This document shows positions 19,334-31,431 of a stretch of 64,000 nt of DNA, in pieces. The DNA is taken from positions 558,001-622,000 of the forward strand of contig WHVD01000010.1 in the NCBI GenBank assembly GCA_015178975.1. Direction: 5' to 3'. Origin of the DNA: Hysterangium stoloniferum (taxonomy: Eukaryota; Basidiomycota; Agaricomycetes; Hysterangiales; Hysterangiaceae). The position numbers and the translations under genes are program-made. Within the stretch, counting starts at the first letter, position 1; the number at the start of each line of letters is the position of its first letter. A model generated the notes under the pieces. That model worked only from the letters and a program-made list of their open reading frames with translations. It had not been told where the DNA came from and ran no database searches.

Positions 19334-21741
19334 TGAGACCAGTGTACAGCTCTGTGACTAACCTGTGGGGCATTTACACAAGCTAAGGTGGTGATGCGAG
19401 GACTCTGCTCAGACAACACGAATTGCAAGCTCACACAGAGAGGTGAACTCTAGAAAAGAAAAACCAAAGCCTTGCTAACAGACACAAAGTCGACTTGACT
19501 CATGTAAAAATAATTTTAAACTGTGAGTGATCATAATAGTTATACATCCACATTCACATAGACTTTGTCTTGATTTATTTTTTATGGATAAGAACAATAA
19601 GTAAAATAATATTATTATTTAAATAGTGCATACAAAAATATATAAACATCGCTATTGTGTGGCTCAAGAACATGGTATCCACAGTGGAAGGTGGGATGTA
19701 GTGCTGGAAATCTTATTGCGTCCATCAGCATTTTGTATGGTGACCACATGGAATGACTTCATTATTTATATAGCAGTATGTAATATCTATTGATATGACA
19801 GTGAGTGGGATTTGAGGTACATAGTGAGGGTAAACTCGTAATCAGTCACCTTCCTTTAGTTAATCGCTAAATTACATAATGTTCATCAAGATTACGCATC
19901 ACTTCTAGAATCCCTTAAATCTGAGAAAATGCAAACAACGTACAACTTGGCTTTAAAAATTCAACAATATATATTATATATTATTTGCACCACTAGTGAC
20001 AATATCGTAATATAGTTCACACACCTAGTAAAGCAACTTCATTCCTGAAGCAGGTGCTTTCAAGTTGAACCTGTGGAGATGGAACAAACCTGAGTGAAAA
20101 CCTGCATAGTACAAAACATCTGGGAAGTCTTGGGAAATGTATTATATGCCAAGATCCAAACATGACCATCCCGGCTTTGTATTTACTAGACAAAGCAAAA
20201 CAAAGTAATCAAACATATATAATTACCCCAAGCACAAACATCAGTAAAGTGGTTTAGCTGCTGGAGCTGCTGGCCATGATCCGGTTTGCTCCCGCCCCTT
20301 TTTTTGACTGTAGAGGATAGGTGCTGACTCCCAGAGGCTCTCAGATTGCTTAAAGTAGAAAACATCAATAATATGTATTATTTTACAACAGATAATGTAT
20401 GTACCAATATCACTTCTAGAGTATTTAAAGCAGAAATATAACAGAGTTTCATTACTTGGAACCTGAGATCTCTTCCTTATTTGTCTTATTCAATAGGCTA
20501 TAGAGGATAGGCACTAGCTCCCAGAGGCTCTGAGAGAGAGTAAATACATTCACATAGATTTGGATACAGCTGGCTAGAACCCCAAGCCACTATATTGCTG
20601 GGAAATAATGTGACATAATGTGATAAACATGCGTCAGTCACAGTAGCATACCAGTCACGGTTCAAACATTCCGTGACATACTTATAGCAGTGTGGCCCTG
20701 CTTAGTTTCCCTTCATGCTCTCATCACCTTCCTCTTTGTGACCTTATCCTTTCTCTGCCTGTGTATCTAGCACTATCCACACTTGTTTCCTCATCTCCAC
20801 CTTTATCTCTATGCATCTCTTCCTTCACCTTCACATTATTGTCTCTGCCTCGACACTTTGGATTCATCTTGGCCCTCACCCCCACACTTGTCCTTACTTC
20901 TGCTTGGAATAAACTGTTTCTCCTTTTCTTTCTTGTTTTTTTGCTTGTCACATTACTGTCCCTGCTGTGCTGGAAGATGCAGTGTTGTTACTGTTGTCTT
21001 TCTCACTGGGTTATAAGTTTTATAACAACAAGCTCTACATGTCTTTATGACAGCCAACTATACTGGTTGTTTCATTGCTTGTAGTGTGAACATTGTTTAT
21101 GGCGTGTTTTTATTTATTTATGTATTTTGGATCATTTTTTCTTATATTTTTTATTGTGTTTTGTAATTGTGCAACTAGTGATACTAATGTTTGATAATAA
21201 TAATAATCACTTTCTGCATCACAATTGTATTTGAATTTTTTAAATTTATTTTTCTAAATGAATATTTATTGTAAATATTATAAATATAGCTAGAGTAACT
21301 AGAGTAGTGATAGTGAGAGAAAAATATTTGCAAGAGATATTGTCATCTCTATAGTGCTCTGAGAGCATTTGAAACCGGGCGATGTTCTCTGAATACTCCG
21401 GTGCCGCTGGAGCCTCCTGGAGGCTCCAGAGCACATGCTCATTTTACTGATGAAGGAGCAAGCAGTACAAAAATAACCTCGACGAAAGTTATTACAACAA
21501 TGACAGCATTCTGATAAGAAATTTTAGACATCCGGGTATATGGTCCCGTGACGCCAGAATCATTGAATTCAATGGTCAATCCACTGAAGTTTCGGTCTTG
21601 TCTGGTCCCATATCTGACAAGTCTGATCAGACCTGGCTGCAATTATAACAATCCAGATATGTCCTATCGGATATAACTGGCAAATTGATTCAAAAAGATT
21701 GGTTCCATTGCGTTTGCCTATAATATCTGATAAAATCAATA
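19334..21741. other. Gene-free AT-rich stretch
   Basis: No supported gene. A short direct repeat (ATAGAGGATAGG...CCCAGAGGCTCT type) occurs near 20308-20343 and 20498-20533. The T-rich block at 20690-21090 gives a low-complexity frame that I do not accept as coding. Sequence from about 21250 leads into the LAS1 3' end. Confidence 0.5.
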
Positions 21742-23475
21742 TTATATCCGTTTGTACATCCCGATAGGACATGGCTTCCACGCATGACGTTCGTCAAGAA
21801 GCTGCCATCCTCTGATCTTCTCTACCTTTTGGATCAACGGCTTTTCTGGTTGGTCAAATTCATCCGACATTTCAATGTCATCCGAGAAGGAATTGTAATT
21901 ATCCCCCCCATTATTTATTTGGGACCGTAAAGATATAAGTCTTTCTGACATTATTTGCAGCATATCATCGTCCCACGTCTGCGGTGATCGTGTCGTAAAT
22001 AAATAGCGCAATAGGAACAGCGGTGAGCTTACTGAGGACCGACTTGGCGGCTGCAAACTTGATGATAATAAGCCCACAGCGTCTCGTAGTCCATAATCGT
22101 ATTCTGTCAGTGAATCGAGTAACGCTCTAGCTCTGCATACATGTCAGTCAAATAACTAAAGTACAATATAATTTGAGATCTCTCACGCTTTATTATCACT
22201 TCGTCCGAGCCCCAGAAGGAGCTCTCTGATGGTGTCTTCGCGATCGCATTCAGCAACCGGGTCGTCAGACCATTGATTAATAATCCATAATGCCCAAGAT
22301 GCAAGCGCATGATCATATGAAGGATCAAAAGTAGACACCGGATCGGAAATAGTGGGTCCTGGATGGGCCGACTTTGTTTTCGATATCGAGAAGAGATGTA
22401 CAAATATGCGAGAAAGGAGAGCAGAAGGGAATGCAGGGTGGCGGGAATACATATGTAATAGAAGTGGCGACCACAAAGCAATATGCTGAGGGATAGGAAC
22501 ATCCAATCCTTGAGAAGGATTTGTACGCTTCCTGCCAGATGAAATTAATGCGCATCAAATTTGTGACAAAAATCAAAATTGCCTTTTGGATATGGGTACT
22601 AATCCACCACGGCCAATTAAACCTTCGCAGAACTGCTCCAACGACCATTTCTCTTTCTCATCGTCGTCTTCTGAGGACTGGACATCAAACGTGATAGTAG
22701 AGGCCGCAACTCTTGCTTCAGAAATCCACAGCTCAAACGCCTGTAGTATTCGTAATAATTCAGGTTTGGAACTATTTTTTAAAGAGGCATCCCGGATCGT
22801 CGATTTTAGGAGTTGTTTGTACTGTAACAAAGTTGGCTGCAGAGAGGATGGCATGGTTTGAACGGTCTCGCCTCCACTGTTCGGTGATAACGTTGGCAAA
22901 AAAAAATTCCGTAAAAGCCAGGACATTGCCTAAAACGGAATTCAAGGAAGTCAAAGATCACATTTTTAAAAAGGAAGAAACCTGGTCAGCAAACGAACTT
23001 CTCGCGTGCCTTCCCGTAACAATTCCAAGCTAGGTAGCTCTTCATGGGTGCTTGCGTGCCGTAGTTCTACCAGCCAAAGTGGCAATCCAATTTGTGCTGC
23101 AATAGATGCTATTGATCGTGCATACGCCCCCTGCTGCAATGGATCCACTAAGCCATTAACCATGCGAATTAACGCAAGAGAAAAAGATTGCCTCAAAAGC
23201 AGAGTTGAGCACAGTGAGGTTGAGTCCTCGTCTTGTAAGATAGGTATCAAAAGAGAAAGTGTCGATTCTAAAGCATGTGGCAATGGCACAGAGACTCTCC
23301 AAGCTGCTAACTTGTAATACATATAAATGACCAGAATGTATGTAATAAAAAAATAACGTACTCTGTTTACTGCTAGCATTTTAGTTGAACCATCCGCTTC
23401 GGGAGAGAATACCCATGAACACAGCTGCTCTACTTCGGATACATCTGACCACGGTACGCGTTTTGGAAGCCTCAT
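21742..23475 (-). CDS. LAS1: Las1-like ribosome biogenesis protein
   Basis: Five exons on the minus strand: 23475-23362, 23310-22999, 22929-22583, 22531-22187 and 22132-21742, totalling 503 codons with phases consistent throughout. Las1 is the HEPN nuclease of the complex (with Grc3) that cleaves ITS2 of pre-rRNA in the nucleolus. The N-terminus RLPKRVPWSDVSEVEQLCSW and the signature MVNGLVDPLQQGAYARSIAS are present. So is WLVELRHASTHEELPSL, which holds the HEPN R-x4-H motif (RHASTH), and the conserved C-terminus WKPCPIGMYKR. Length is typical. The ATG is set by homology, since Las1 begins just before the VPW segment. Intron 3 (22582-22532) starts with GC rather than GT. No other ribosome gene is adjacent. 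Confidence 0.9.
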
Positions 23476-24370
23476 AGTCTCACTCTGACAAGCCAGACGA
23501 ATGGAGCACAAGTTGAAGGATTGTACCCAGAACTCTGGCTCACCCAGATTTCGTATTATTAGCTTACATAAGTCGGAGCTGAGCCCACCACGACAACTTG
23601 AAATCGGTGGCAAGTGACAATCTACTACATTGGGTGATAATCAACATCAACGTAATTATTTATCTTGGTTTTTTGAAAGACCATCACAGACTCTTCCGCC
23701 CGAAAAGAGACTGGGATTGTCGAGAATATGGTACTTCAAACGTCTTGCCTGAGATCTTGCAATGGTTAAATAATCAATTCAATGAACGTGTCGTAAATAT
23801 AGTATAAGTGTTGAATAAGGGGCTGCTAGAGCGAATCAGTGTGAAAGCTGTGGGTCAGAGTGGATCAATGTCTAAAAGATTGTAGAATACTAGTAGAACT
23901 AATTCCCATCCGATGAAGGCTTTTGCAACGGACGCCGATTCAAAATGGAATCTACTTCGACATCATATTATACAAAGAAAAGTCAGACCCCATTTATCCA
24001 AGATTGAACTGCCGACCTGTTACAAGTTAAGACCTCAAGGCAAGATGTCCTTGTTTTGCCCTAACACCAAACATTAGTGGTAAAAATGGAAAATAGGCAA
24101 TTTACTTACATCCAATTTTACCCCCACCGCCGCTCCCTCAAATTCACTAAAAGGGATAGTTAGTCTGAGCCTTTCTGTACAGGTTATTGTCACTATCCTG
24201 CAGAACCAAAATCAAGAACACCCGCTAAGCGCGATCGCGACCGTTGCATGTGCAAGCTTCTAAACAGCCTTCTGCACGCCGTCTGAAGGGTTAATGTTAG
24301 GCCTGTTCACATTTACAGGTACAATAAGACTAAACTCACTGCTATGCCATGTTTCAACATGCAGGGATAT
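23476..24370. other. Intergenic region with a possible SINE scrap
   Basis: No gene is supported. On the minus strand at about 24072-23985 the sequence AACAGGTCGGCAGTTCAATC resembles an RNA polymerase III B box in a tRNA-derived SINE, preceded by TTGCCTTGAGGTCTTAAC. A cloverleaf cannot be drawn with confidence. Confidence 0.25.
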
Positions 24371-26090
24371 ATCTGGGCAATGGCGGGAATAGTCCACGAC
24401 TGGACCCTAATGCTGTCTGGACACAGACTGCCAATCCGCTAGGCCCCGCCACTGCAAAACAAAAACAGAATCTATATTAACTTGGCTGAGTGAGTCGTCT
24501 TGTTCACGTTCCACAGATACATGATCTGTTACGCCATCTAGCTCCTCTTTTAAAAAATCGCAAGCTTGGCCTTCCCATGTGAATAGTCATTTTTCCACAG
24601 TCCAGCAGTTGAACGACTTGTCTATTAGTGGCATTTTCTTCATTAAAAGTTGATTCTTCAGATCCTGCACCAGTCCTTGAGTGGTCTTTTGTTACATATA
24701 TACGCGACCGGATCGACATCCATCTCGGACATGTGGTGACAATGTTTTGCAGCGCCTGAGATATCCACGATAGTTTCCCTACAGATCATTATATTACTGA
24801 ACATTTTAAATGCCACGGAAACACTCCTTACCCAGAGATGGTATCACCCAGAGGAAAAGAATACTGCGACGGGCCATTTAACTATCATTTGCATTACTTT
24901 TCAACCACAATCTTCAGAAAAGAGGCAAAAACTCACTTAATGATGTCTTGGAATAAGGGAAGCGCATACGTTACTCCCGAGCCGCCTGAAAAAAAAGAAA
25001 AAGTCATAACCATACCTGGACCATAGCATACCTGCAATTAATAGGACACGATCACACGCATTAAGGTACGGTGGGGTCCCGTAAGGGCCATCTACGTATA
25101 CAGAAAGCGGTACTTTCTGTGAGCTATCGCATTTGTTTTGTACGAAATCACGCAGACGATGAGTAAAACCGGCCCTAGTGCGGATAAGAAACACCAGCTC
25201 ATTTCCCTCACACGAGTCAGTGCGCGTAGAAGACTTGTGATACTGAAGGGATGACACTCGAAAGGGATATGGGCTGCCGATGGAATAGTGAGAAATGCGC
25301 ATTGCCCGGCTCGCCATGTCATTTTTCGAGTAAGCACAAGACGGACCATGTTGGGAGAAATAAGCTCGGCGGTGGCGCTGATAATTTCCTCCAGAGGAAG
25401 AATGCGCCTCAGTTGTTATATATGACCCAGTATAGACGAAGTGTGCGGTCCACGCCCCATAAGATGAAGGAAGGAACTATGTATGGGGCATAGCTGGATG
25501 GAAAGTTGGTAAATAACTATGTAGAAGAGATGACAAAACTAACCCTGGACCCTTGTGGAGGTGTAAATATGCGCCGATTAAGATTATCCTTCCAAGGAGT
25601 TAAACTATTTTATAAGAGAAGATAAGAGTACAGAGATTCAGCTCACAGAAGTAACACGACATATGAAAACAAGAAAAACTCGTAGAACCGCATCCGAATC
25701 GGTCGTAAGGAAACAAGGATGAGGATGGTACACGCCGTCGCAGTAATCATTCCCATTCGGACCCAAGGATGAGTAACCTCTGAATCCCCAGTTAGCCCAA
25801 CGAAGCTCATATAAGAGGGAGACCACATGTAAATCATGCATCGAATCTTACCCTATATGAACCTACACCATAAAAGAATTGCTATATGAATATTTAAGAA
25901 AGATAACATGAACCTACTCGGCCCCAGAAATGCATCCAAATAAGACACAGACAGATGCGGGCTGCAGCCCGATGAAGTACGTTGAGCTACATGATGAGTA
26001 AGTATTTGGCCGCCCGAGTTGCATTCACAGCATAAACAAAAACCTTTTCATAGATAGCCAGATTCAGGCGGGAGAAAATGCTATCCTACA
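24371..26090 (-). pseudogene. Ferric reductase-like gene A (5'-truncated, decayed)
   Basis: Minus-strand exon pieces in order: a decayed LNLAIYEK (about 26070); VLHRAAARICLCLIWMH (about 25950) with the H-x13-H haem ligand pair; a membrane segment near 25830-25680; FAD-binding HPFSITSL; VYVDGPYGTPP; the NAD-binding GGSGVTYALPLFQDI (about 24990); and a C-terminal piece with VAGPSGLAVCV near 24445. The first exon found in paralogs B-E is missing upstream, where an unrelated frame and a minisatellite lie. A frameshift interrupts the piece at about 24560. FRE-type enzymes move electrons from NADPH through FAD and two haems to external Fe(III) or Cu(II). This copy is probably dead. Confidence 0.65.
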
Positions 26091-26516
26091 GTTAAGGGTG
26101 AGTCGTTTTAAGGTGTAAGCATAGGCCTCCAGGAGATTTTATTAACATTCATTCTTTATGTAATCGATAAATGGGAAAATTTCAAGCAGCCTTAGCCCAG
26201 TCATTTATAGTTGATGGTAATTGAATTCTAGAAGGGACGCCTGGGAATTTACTCGCCAGCACTAGGCAACGCCACACTCTATACCGTATCGTTCCATACT
26301 GATTTATGGGAAATTATATTCCACAGCTGAAGCCCCAACTGATACAAAGGCTGAAATTATCGTGCCGTCCATCAAGGCACGACCAAATATATATTATGGC
26401 TGTGTAGCGCACACAATGACGAAATTGATATCAGATTTTACAGAAATTTTCATGTTTTGTTTTCTGCCATTTGGACAAGTCCCGAAGCCCCTGTAATATA
26501 TCCTGCTATTTAATAC

Positions 26517-26774
26517 ATGCCTCGAAAGTCTAAAGCTGTCAAGCAGAGGGCAGAAGGCATCGCAAACGTCCGTGCTTCTCGCCACCCTACTCGAATCTCG
26601 AATTTCGTATTGATTCCCGATGCCGAGACGAATCATATCCTCAACGCCCGAAACATGGCCAAGACCGAGTCTCGAGATAACTTGCAACTCAACACCGTAC
26701 GGAAGTGGGAACACGGAATGGTCCGGTGGATGGAGGTGCACAAGGATGGGGAGAGTACAAGAAACCACAGTTGA
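26517..26774 (+). CDS. Short hypothetical protein fragment
   Basis: 85 codons starting MPRKSKAVKQRAEG, basic at the N-terminus. The composition looks more protein-like than its surroundings, and the start resembles N-termini of many repeated basidiomycete hypothetical proteins. It ends just before a Cys-codon-generating minisatellite. It may be the truncated 5' end of a transposon-related gene. No function can be assigned. Confidence 0.3.
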   Translation: MPRKSKAVKQRAEGIANVRASRHPTRISNFVLIPDAETNHILNARNMAKTESRDNLQLNTVRKWEHGMVRWMEVHKDGESTRNHS

Positions 26775-26825
26775 GGCAAAGAAGTACGGCTCACGCCAGT
26801 ATAGCTCATACCGTAAAGCGCTTGT

Positions 26826-26990
26826 GCTGTCTGTGTTGTGCTGCCTGTGCTGCCTATGTTGTGCCGCCTGTGCCGTCTGTGTTGTGCTGCCTGTGCTGTC
26901 CGTGTTGTGCTGCCTGTGCTGTCCGTGTTGTGCCGCCTGTGCTGTCCGTGCTGTGCCGCCTGTGCCGTCCGTGCTGTACCGTTTGTACAA
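26826..26990 (+). repeat. 23-bp minisatellite
   Basis: About 6.5 copies of a 23-bp unit close to TGTTGTGCTGCCTGTGCTGTCCG, degenerating at the right end. Open frames through it are Cys-rich on one strand and Gln/His-rich on the other because the unit lacks stops. They are not genes. Confidence 0.9.
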
Positions 26991-27259
26991 GTCCCTATAA
27001 GCGCATACGTCACCAGCCTTTTAGCGGGGTTATTGAGGTGAGCTTCAAAAGGTCGCGCTTTAATGATAGTGAAAATGGTCAGCAACCAAATATCTGGACC
27101 GACCAGTGAGACTTCCAACAAAAATGAATTAATTTATACTATCTACGCAGCATTCCGCAGCAGAATAACATCAAAATGTATCACAATATGATTTTCAGCA
27201 CCCACATCAGATATAATTCAGGTTGAAGGGCTCTGGTAACTCGCCAACATTACTCACTA

Positions 27260-29797
27260 TCAGATCCGCCAAGTCAGGCATGCATATGACCCAGCCATGA
27301 AAAACAAACTGACCCCTGCAGACGTTTCTACATGGAGAGAAATTTCCGGACCGCCCCCGAGTGTGGCCCTTATTCCTGCCATATAAAAACCTAGCGTTTT
27401 CCTGACATCGTCTGTCACTGCTGCAGGTCCGGCTACTGAAGAAAAAAGACTCAGTTCATTAAATAACAGCAGTAGATGAGATCGATGTGCCATTAACAGA
27501 TGTGGGACCTTCGTATAAACCAATTTCTTCCCTTAAAATTTCCCGCAGATGCGGTCTCCTGGCCTCACAACGAACGGCATCATCCGCTAGGAGGGTGTCC
27601 ACATATTTCTCGGCAAAATCAGGTTTGATCTCAGAGGTATTCCCAGCGGTTTTAAAATCGTATACCGTCGTCTCCCGCGTTACAAATAACTGTATATGAA
27701 TTTGTAGATGAGTTGGAGATGCTCGTAATGCGTCATATAATGTTCGAGAAACCAAGGATAGCTCATCTACCGGTATTCATTAAATGAAATTAGATCTCGT
27801 GATATCAGATATCCTACTGACCAAGGTAAGGCAGAATCCAGAGGAACATGATGCTGCGACACGCCGTTTTCCATTTATGAGCCTTCCTGCAAAAAACCAT
27901 GGATTTGTAGTAAATGAAACATAAAGCCCATTGATCTTACTTCACAGTATCCAAGAGGATTGGGAGTGTGAAGGAAATCCCTGTGCCACCTGGACCAGAC
28001 ATTATCATCTAGAAATAAAGTAGCACTGTCAAAAAACAAACCGGCTAATAGTATAACGTGCCTAAAGGAGTTGACGTCAGGTGGGGATCCGTAGGGCCCA
28101 TCGAGGTATACAGAAGATGGAATAGTTACCGGCCCACCACCTTGACTTTGAACGAAATCTCGTAGATGACATGTGAAACCGCTCTTGGCTCTGATTAAAA
28201 AAACAAGTTCATTCTTGATATATCTGTCTGGATTTTCGGGTGATGGTTCTGAAACCCCTTGTCCGTTCGGATGTGGTATACTTGCGACGGTGAAGGGATG
28301 AGCCTCCAGCGGAAACCTTGAGACGCTCGGGATCGTAATAAACATACATTGTCCAGGACGCCATGTCGTCTTGCGAGTGACGATCAAACGGACTACCGAG
28401 GGAGTAACAAGTTCGACTGTTGCGCCAGACAACCCGTCCTTTCGTTTTGGAGTCGATACCATATATAGCCAGTTATTTCGGACGATGCGTATCAGTCGCA
28501 CGGCGCGGTCGAGAGCCCATACGATAAATGGAGCGATAGTATAGAAGCAAAAGCTAAAATCAATCAGGGATGACCATGGGGTTCTGCAAAAACAGTTGAA
28601 ATACTTACATTGGGTCCATGTGTCTTGAATGGAAATGTACAGAGATGAGAACAACTCTGTAAAGCAATTCGCAAGGTTGGGATATTATCGTGGATATAGG
28701 GTGACATACACTGCCAGAGAAACATGCGATACAAAAAACACTTCGTAAAATCTAACACGTAAGGGCAATATCGAGGTTAGAGCCAGGATGGTGTAAGCTG
28801 CCGCTGCCAGTATTCCTAATTGAACCCATTGTTCTAAGACAGAGTCTGCCCAGAAACTGGCCGGGAACTATATCAATAATTACAAATGCTAGAATGATCG
28901 GTATATACCGTAGAGTAATCTGTGACGTTTCTCATTAACATACAGCTCAATGGAGACGGACGATTAAAGTACATGCCTGTCCACAGAAATGTATCCAAAC
29001 AAGGAGTAAGCATACATGCCCTGCAGCGCGATGGAGTATAATGATCTCCAAATAAATAAAGTCAAAACTTCATTCAGACTTTTGAGCATTAGCCACATAC
29101 CTTCTCATAACTTATACCCGTCAAAACTGCAAAGCGTATGTCAAATAGGGACATTATGTAGTCAAGACATCGTATTACGTGAAACTATATTGTTTTTGGA
29201 AGCCAGAACCAAAATAAGGAGAAATTGGGTTGTTGCAATGCTGCCAGCACGAAGAGACCAGTATTGGACATCGAGCTTTCCGCCGGTGGTCACATTCATG
29301 CCTAATAATGTTATAAAAATGAAATCAATTTTGCAGATGTGTAGTAACAAAACCTCACACTTGATAAACTCCCAGATGAAGATAGCAAGTATATACCCCA
29401 TTATCACACCGACCTGCGCTAAATTGAGACGCTTTTCTGCGGGAACTGGTACCGTGACGCGGTATAAGATGATGCGGAGTATGTTTGTTACCGACACAAA
29501 AGTGCGTTGCAGAGCGGACGTAACTGAGAGACCTACTACTCTCTCAGCCGCCAGTTCATTTTCTCTTGAATCAGATAGCCCTTCAAGTCGTCGTTTCCGG
29601 AGCCAAAGTCTACAAGTCTTGGCGATATGAACAATGGAAAGAAATGCAATGAAGCTGCCGATACAGAGCCATAACTGTTCGGGATATTGACGAGATCTGA
29701 TACTGCTGGGGTCCGCGACTAGTTGAGGCAAGTCCTGGCCATTATTGGCCGAAAGAGTTGCGTTATCACTGTCAGTCATGGAGGCTCTAAACTCCAA
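27260..29797 (-). CDS. Ferric reductase-like gene B
   Basis: About nine or ten minus-strand exons. Exon 1 starts at 29797 or 29779 (MTDSDNATLS) and holds a membrane helix, RKRRLEG and NILRIILYR. Then come MNVTTGGKLD, LTGISYEK, ILHRAAGHVCLLLVWIH (haem pair H-x13-H) and VRFYEVFFVSHV. Next are VWALDRAVRLIRIV, FAD-binding LEAHPFTVASI, YLDGPYGSPPD, GTGISFTLPILLD and the C-terminal VAGPAAVTDDVR. The domain order (ferric reductase membrane domain, FAD-binding 8, NAD-binding 6) is that of fungal plasma-membrane FRE proteins. Two introns appear to begin with GC (28976 and 27490). No multicopper oxidase or iron permease gene is nearby. No ATCWGATAA site was seen upstream. Confidence 0.75.
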
Positions 29798-31431
29798 GTC
29801 AGCAGAGTACTGTCTTTGACGGATATAAGAGATGCTATCTTATACTGCCATAGTCACCTTCCCTGGTGAAATACCAACACCAAATGTGATTTGGATTTCC
29901 GACAGAAGGCCACGGAGGAAGAATATAAAGGTTAATAGGTGAGGTAGTGGTGAACGGATTTACCGGATGAAATGGTGCCACAGTGCCCAGATTTGACAGA
30001 AGACTTCTAAACATGGTCCATAGTGAGTCGCTCCACTATTTCTCGCGTCCACATCATGGTGAGATGACGAGCGGCACATATGCGGTGGTTCTGTTCTCCT
30101 GGGTTGATAGATTCAGCATGTCTAATCCTTCCACTAGAGACGACCTCCAACAGGAATGGATCATCTATAATTCAAACTGTCCATGATAAAATATTCCCTT
30201 CAATGGAAATAATCCAGCCAAAGAGTCGCTGAGCGGACCGTGTGACTGCCCCAATGAGCTTTCCCTCGAATAGACAAGAAAGTACCCGTTTGAGATAGAG
30301 CTATTAGTGATTCTGTGACAATGGAGTATCTCCCTGCTGCGCATGCGTCACTTTATGTAAATCTGTTGTTGCTTCGGTTTAGTATGGCGTTCATTGCATT
30401 ACTTTAAATGCTCTTTAAAGCTTTATATCCCTATTGTATGTAAGTTGGCACACATCATGATTCTGTCATACCTTACATAGTATTATAGTATACGCACTCC
30501 AAAGCATCAAGCTTAGCAATAGGTATTCCTTGCCAGAAGTGTCAGAGAAACCAGGAAAGCTCTCACTTGGCACCGACCAAACAAGCACATACAGATACGA
30601 AGATCTTACGTTTTTAGATCGAAGACGCGGAAATGGCGGACAAAGTGAGTATGTCAAAAATTCAAGCATATAGCTCCATGAACCATTATTGCAACATCAT
30701 GGTTCCCAAGCCAAACAGACCTATAATGACACGAAGGCGATTACGAAGATTCAGATTGACCAACGTAGTGCTGGGGTTAAATACATAATAACAACGGGTT
30801 CTAAGGGCGGGGGGAGGGCGGGACTGCGGGGGATAATGCAATATGACATATTCTTTCGTCGCATACCTCTAAAATCATCCTCAGGTGGAGTAAAAGTCTG
30901 TCGTCAATGGCCGACACCATCCAGCCATTAAAATAAAAAAATGTTAAGTATAAGTCCAAAACAGTGATAGTACGAAGATCGATGTATGAATAATTTTAGG
31001 GGAAACTAAGTCTCTACTTATGGAGTCGTCCTAAATCCGGAGTGTTAAAATGAATGAGTGCCTGACCAGCATTGACGGATTGGGAAGCGTAAAAATGACA
31101 CTTGCCACTTGCGTCTCTCGTATATCCGGATCGGTTTCTATCCCCGCCTGGTGGCATCTCTTCCTTAGTTCCCTGCACTGTAGTCATTGGCAGAACGATT
31201 GACCGTTGACTGTGCGACTATTGTGGTGATGACCGCGACACACCGTTGTCGGGGTCTCCCATCACAGGACTGGTCAGATGAGATAGGGGAATCCATGAGT
31301 CATAATTCTCGGCGCCCCACTCATGAGGTGACGCATGTGAAGGTTGCGGTGGCGAGCTGGCGTGTGAACTTGAAGAACTCGTACGATGAGAACCATGGTC
31401 CTCCACCGGGGAACGTGGGGTGGTGCTGAAA
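29798..31431. other. Intergenic region
   Basis: No supported gene up to about 31218. From 31517 to 31218 the minus strand has a Ser/Pro-rich frame (HRTSSSSSHASSPPQPSH) that could be an alternative C-terminus of the membrane protein at 31432-33431, but I could not find a splice that joins it in frame. Confidence 0.35.

Noticed and set aside
20692..21084. A hydrophobic 130-codon frame
   Set aside because: It lies in a T/C-rich low-complexity stretch with no homology or splice context.
26394..27121. Cys-rich (plus) and Gln/His/Thr-rich (minus) open frames
   Set aside because: They are produced by the 23-bp minisatellite at 26826-26990; the repetitive residues follow the unit.
29983..30931. Several short frames between ferric reductase B and the membrane protein
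   Set aside because: They are short, show no domain, and lack supporting splice or paralog evidence.
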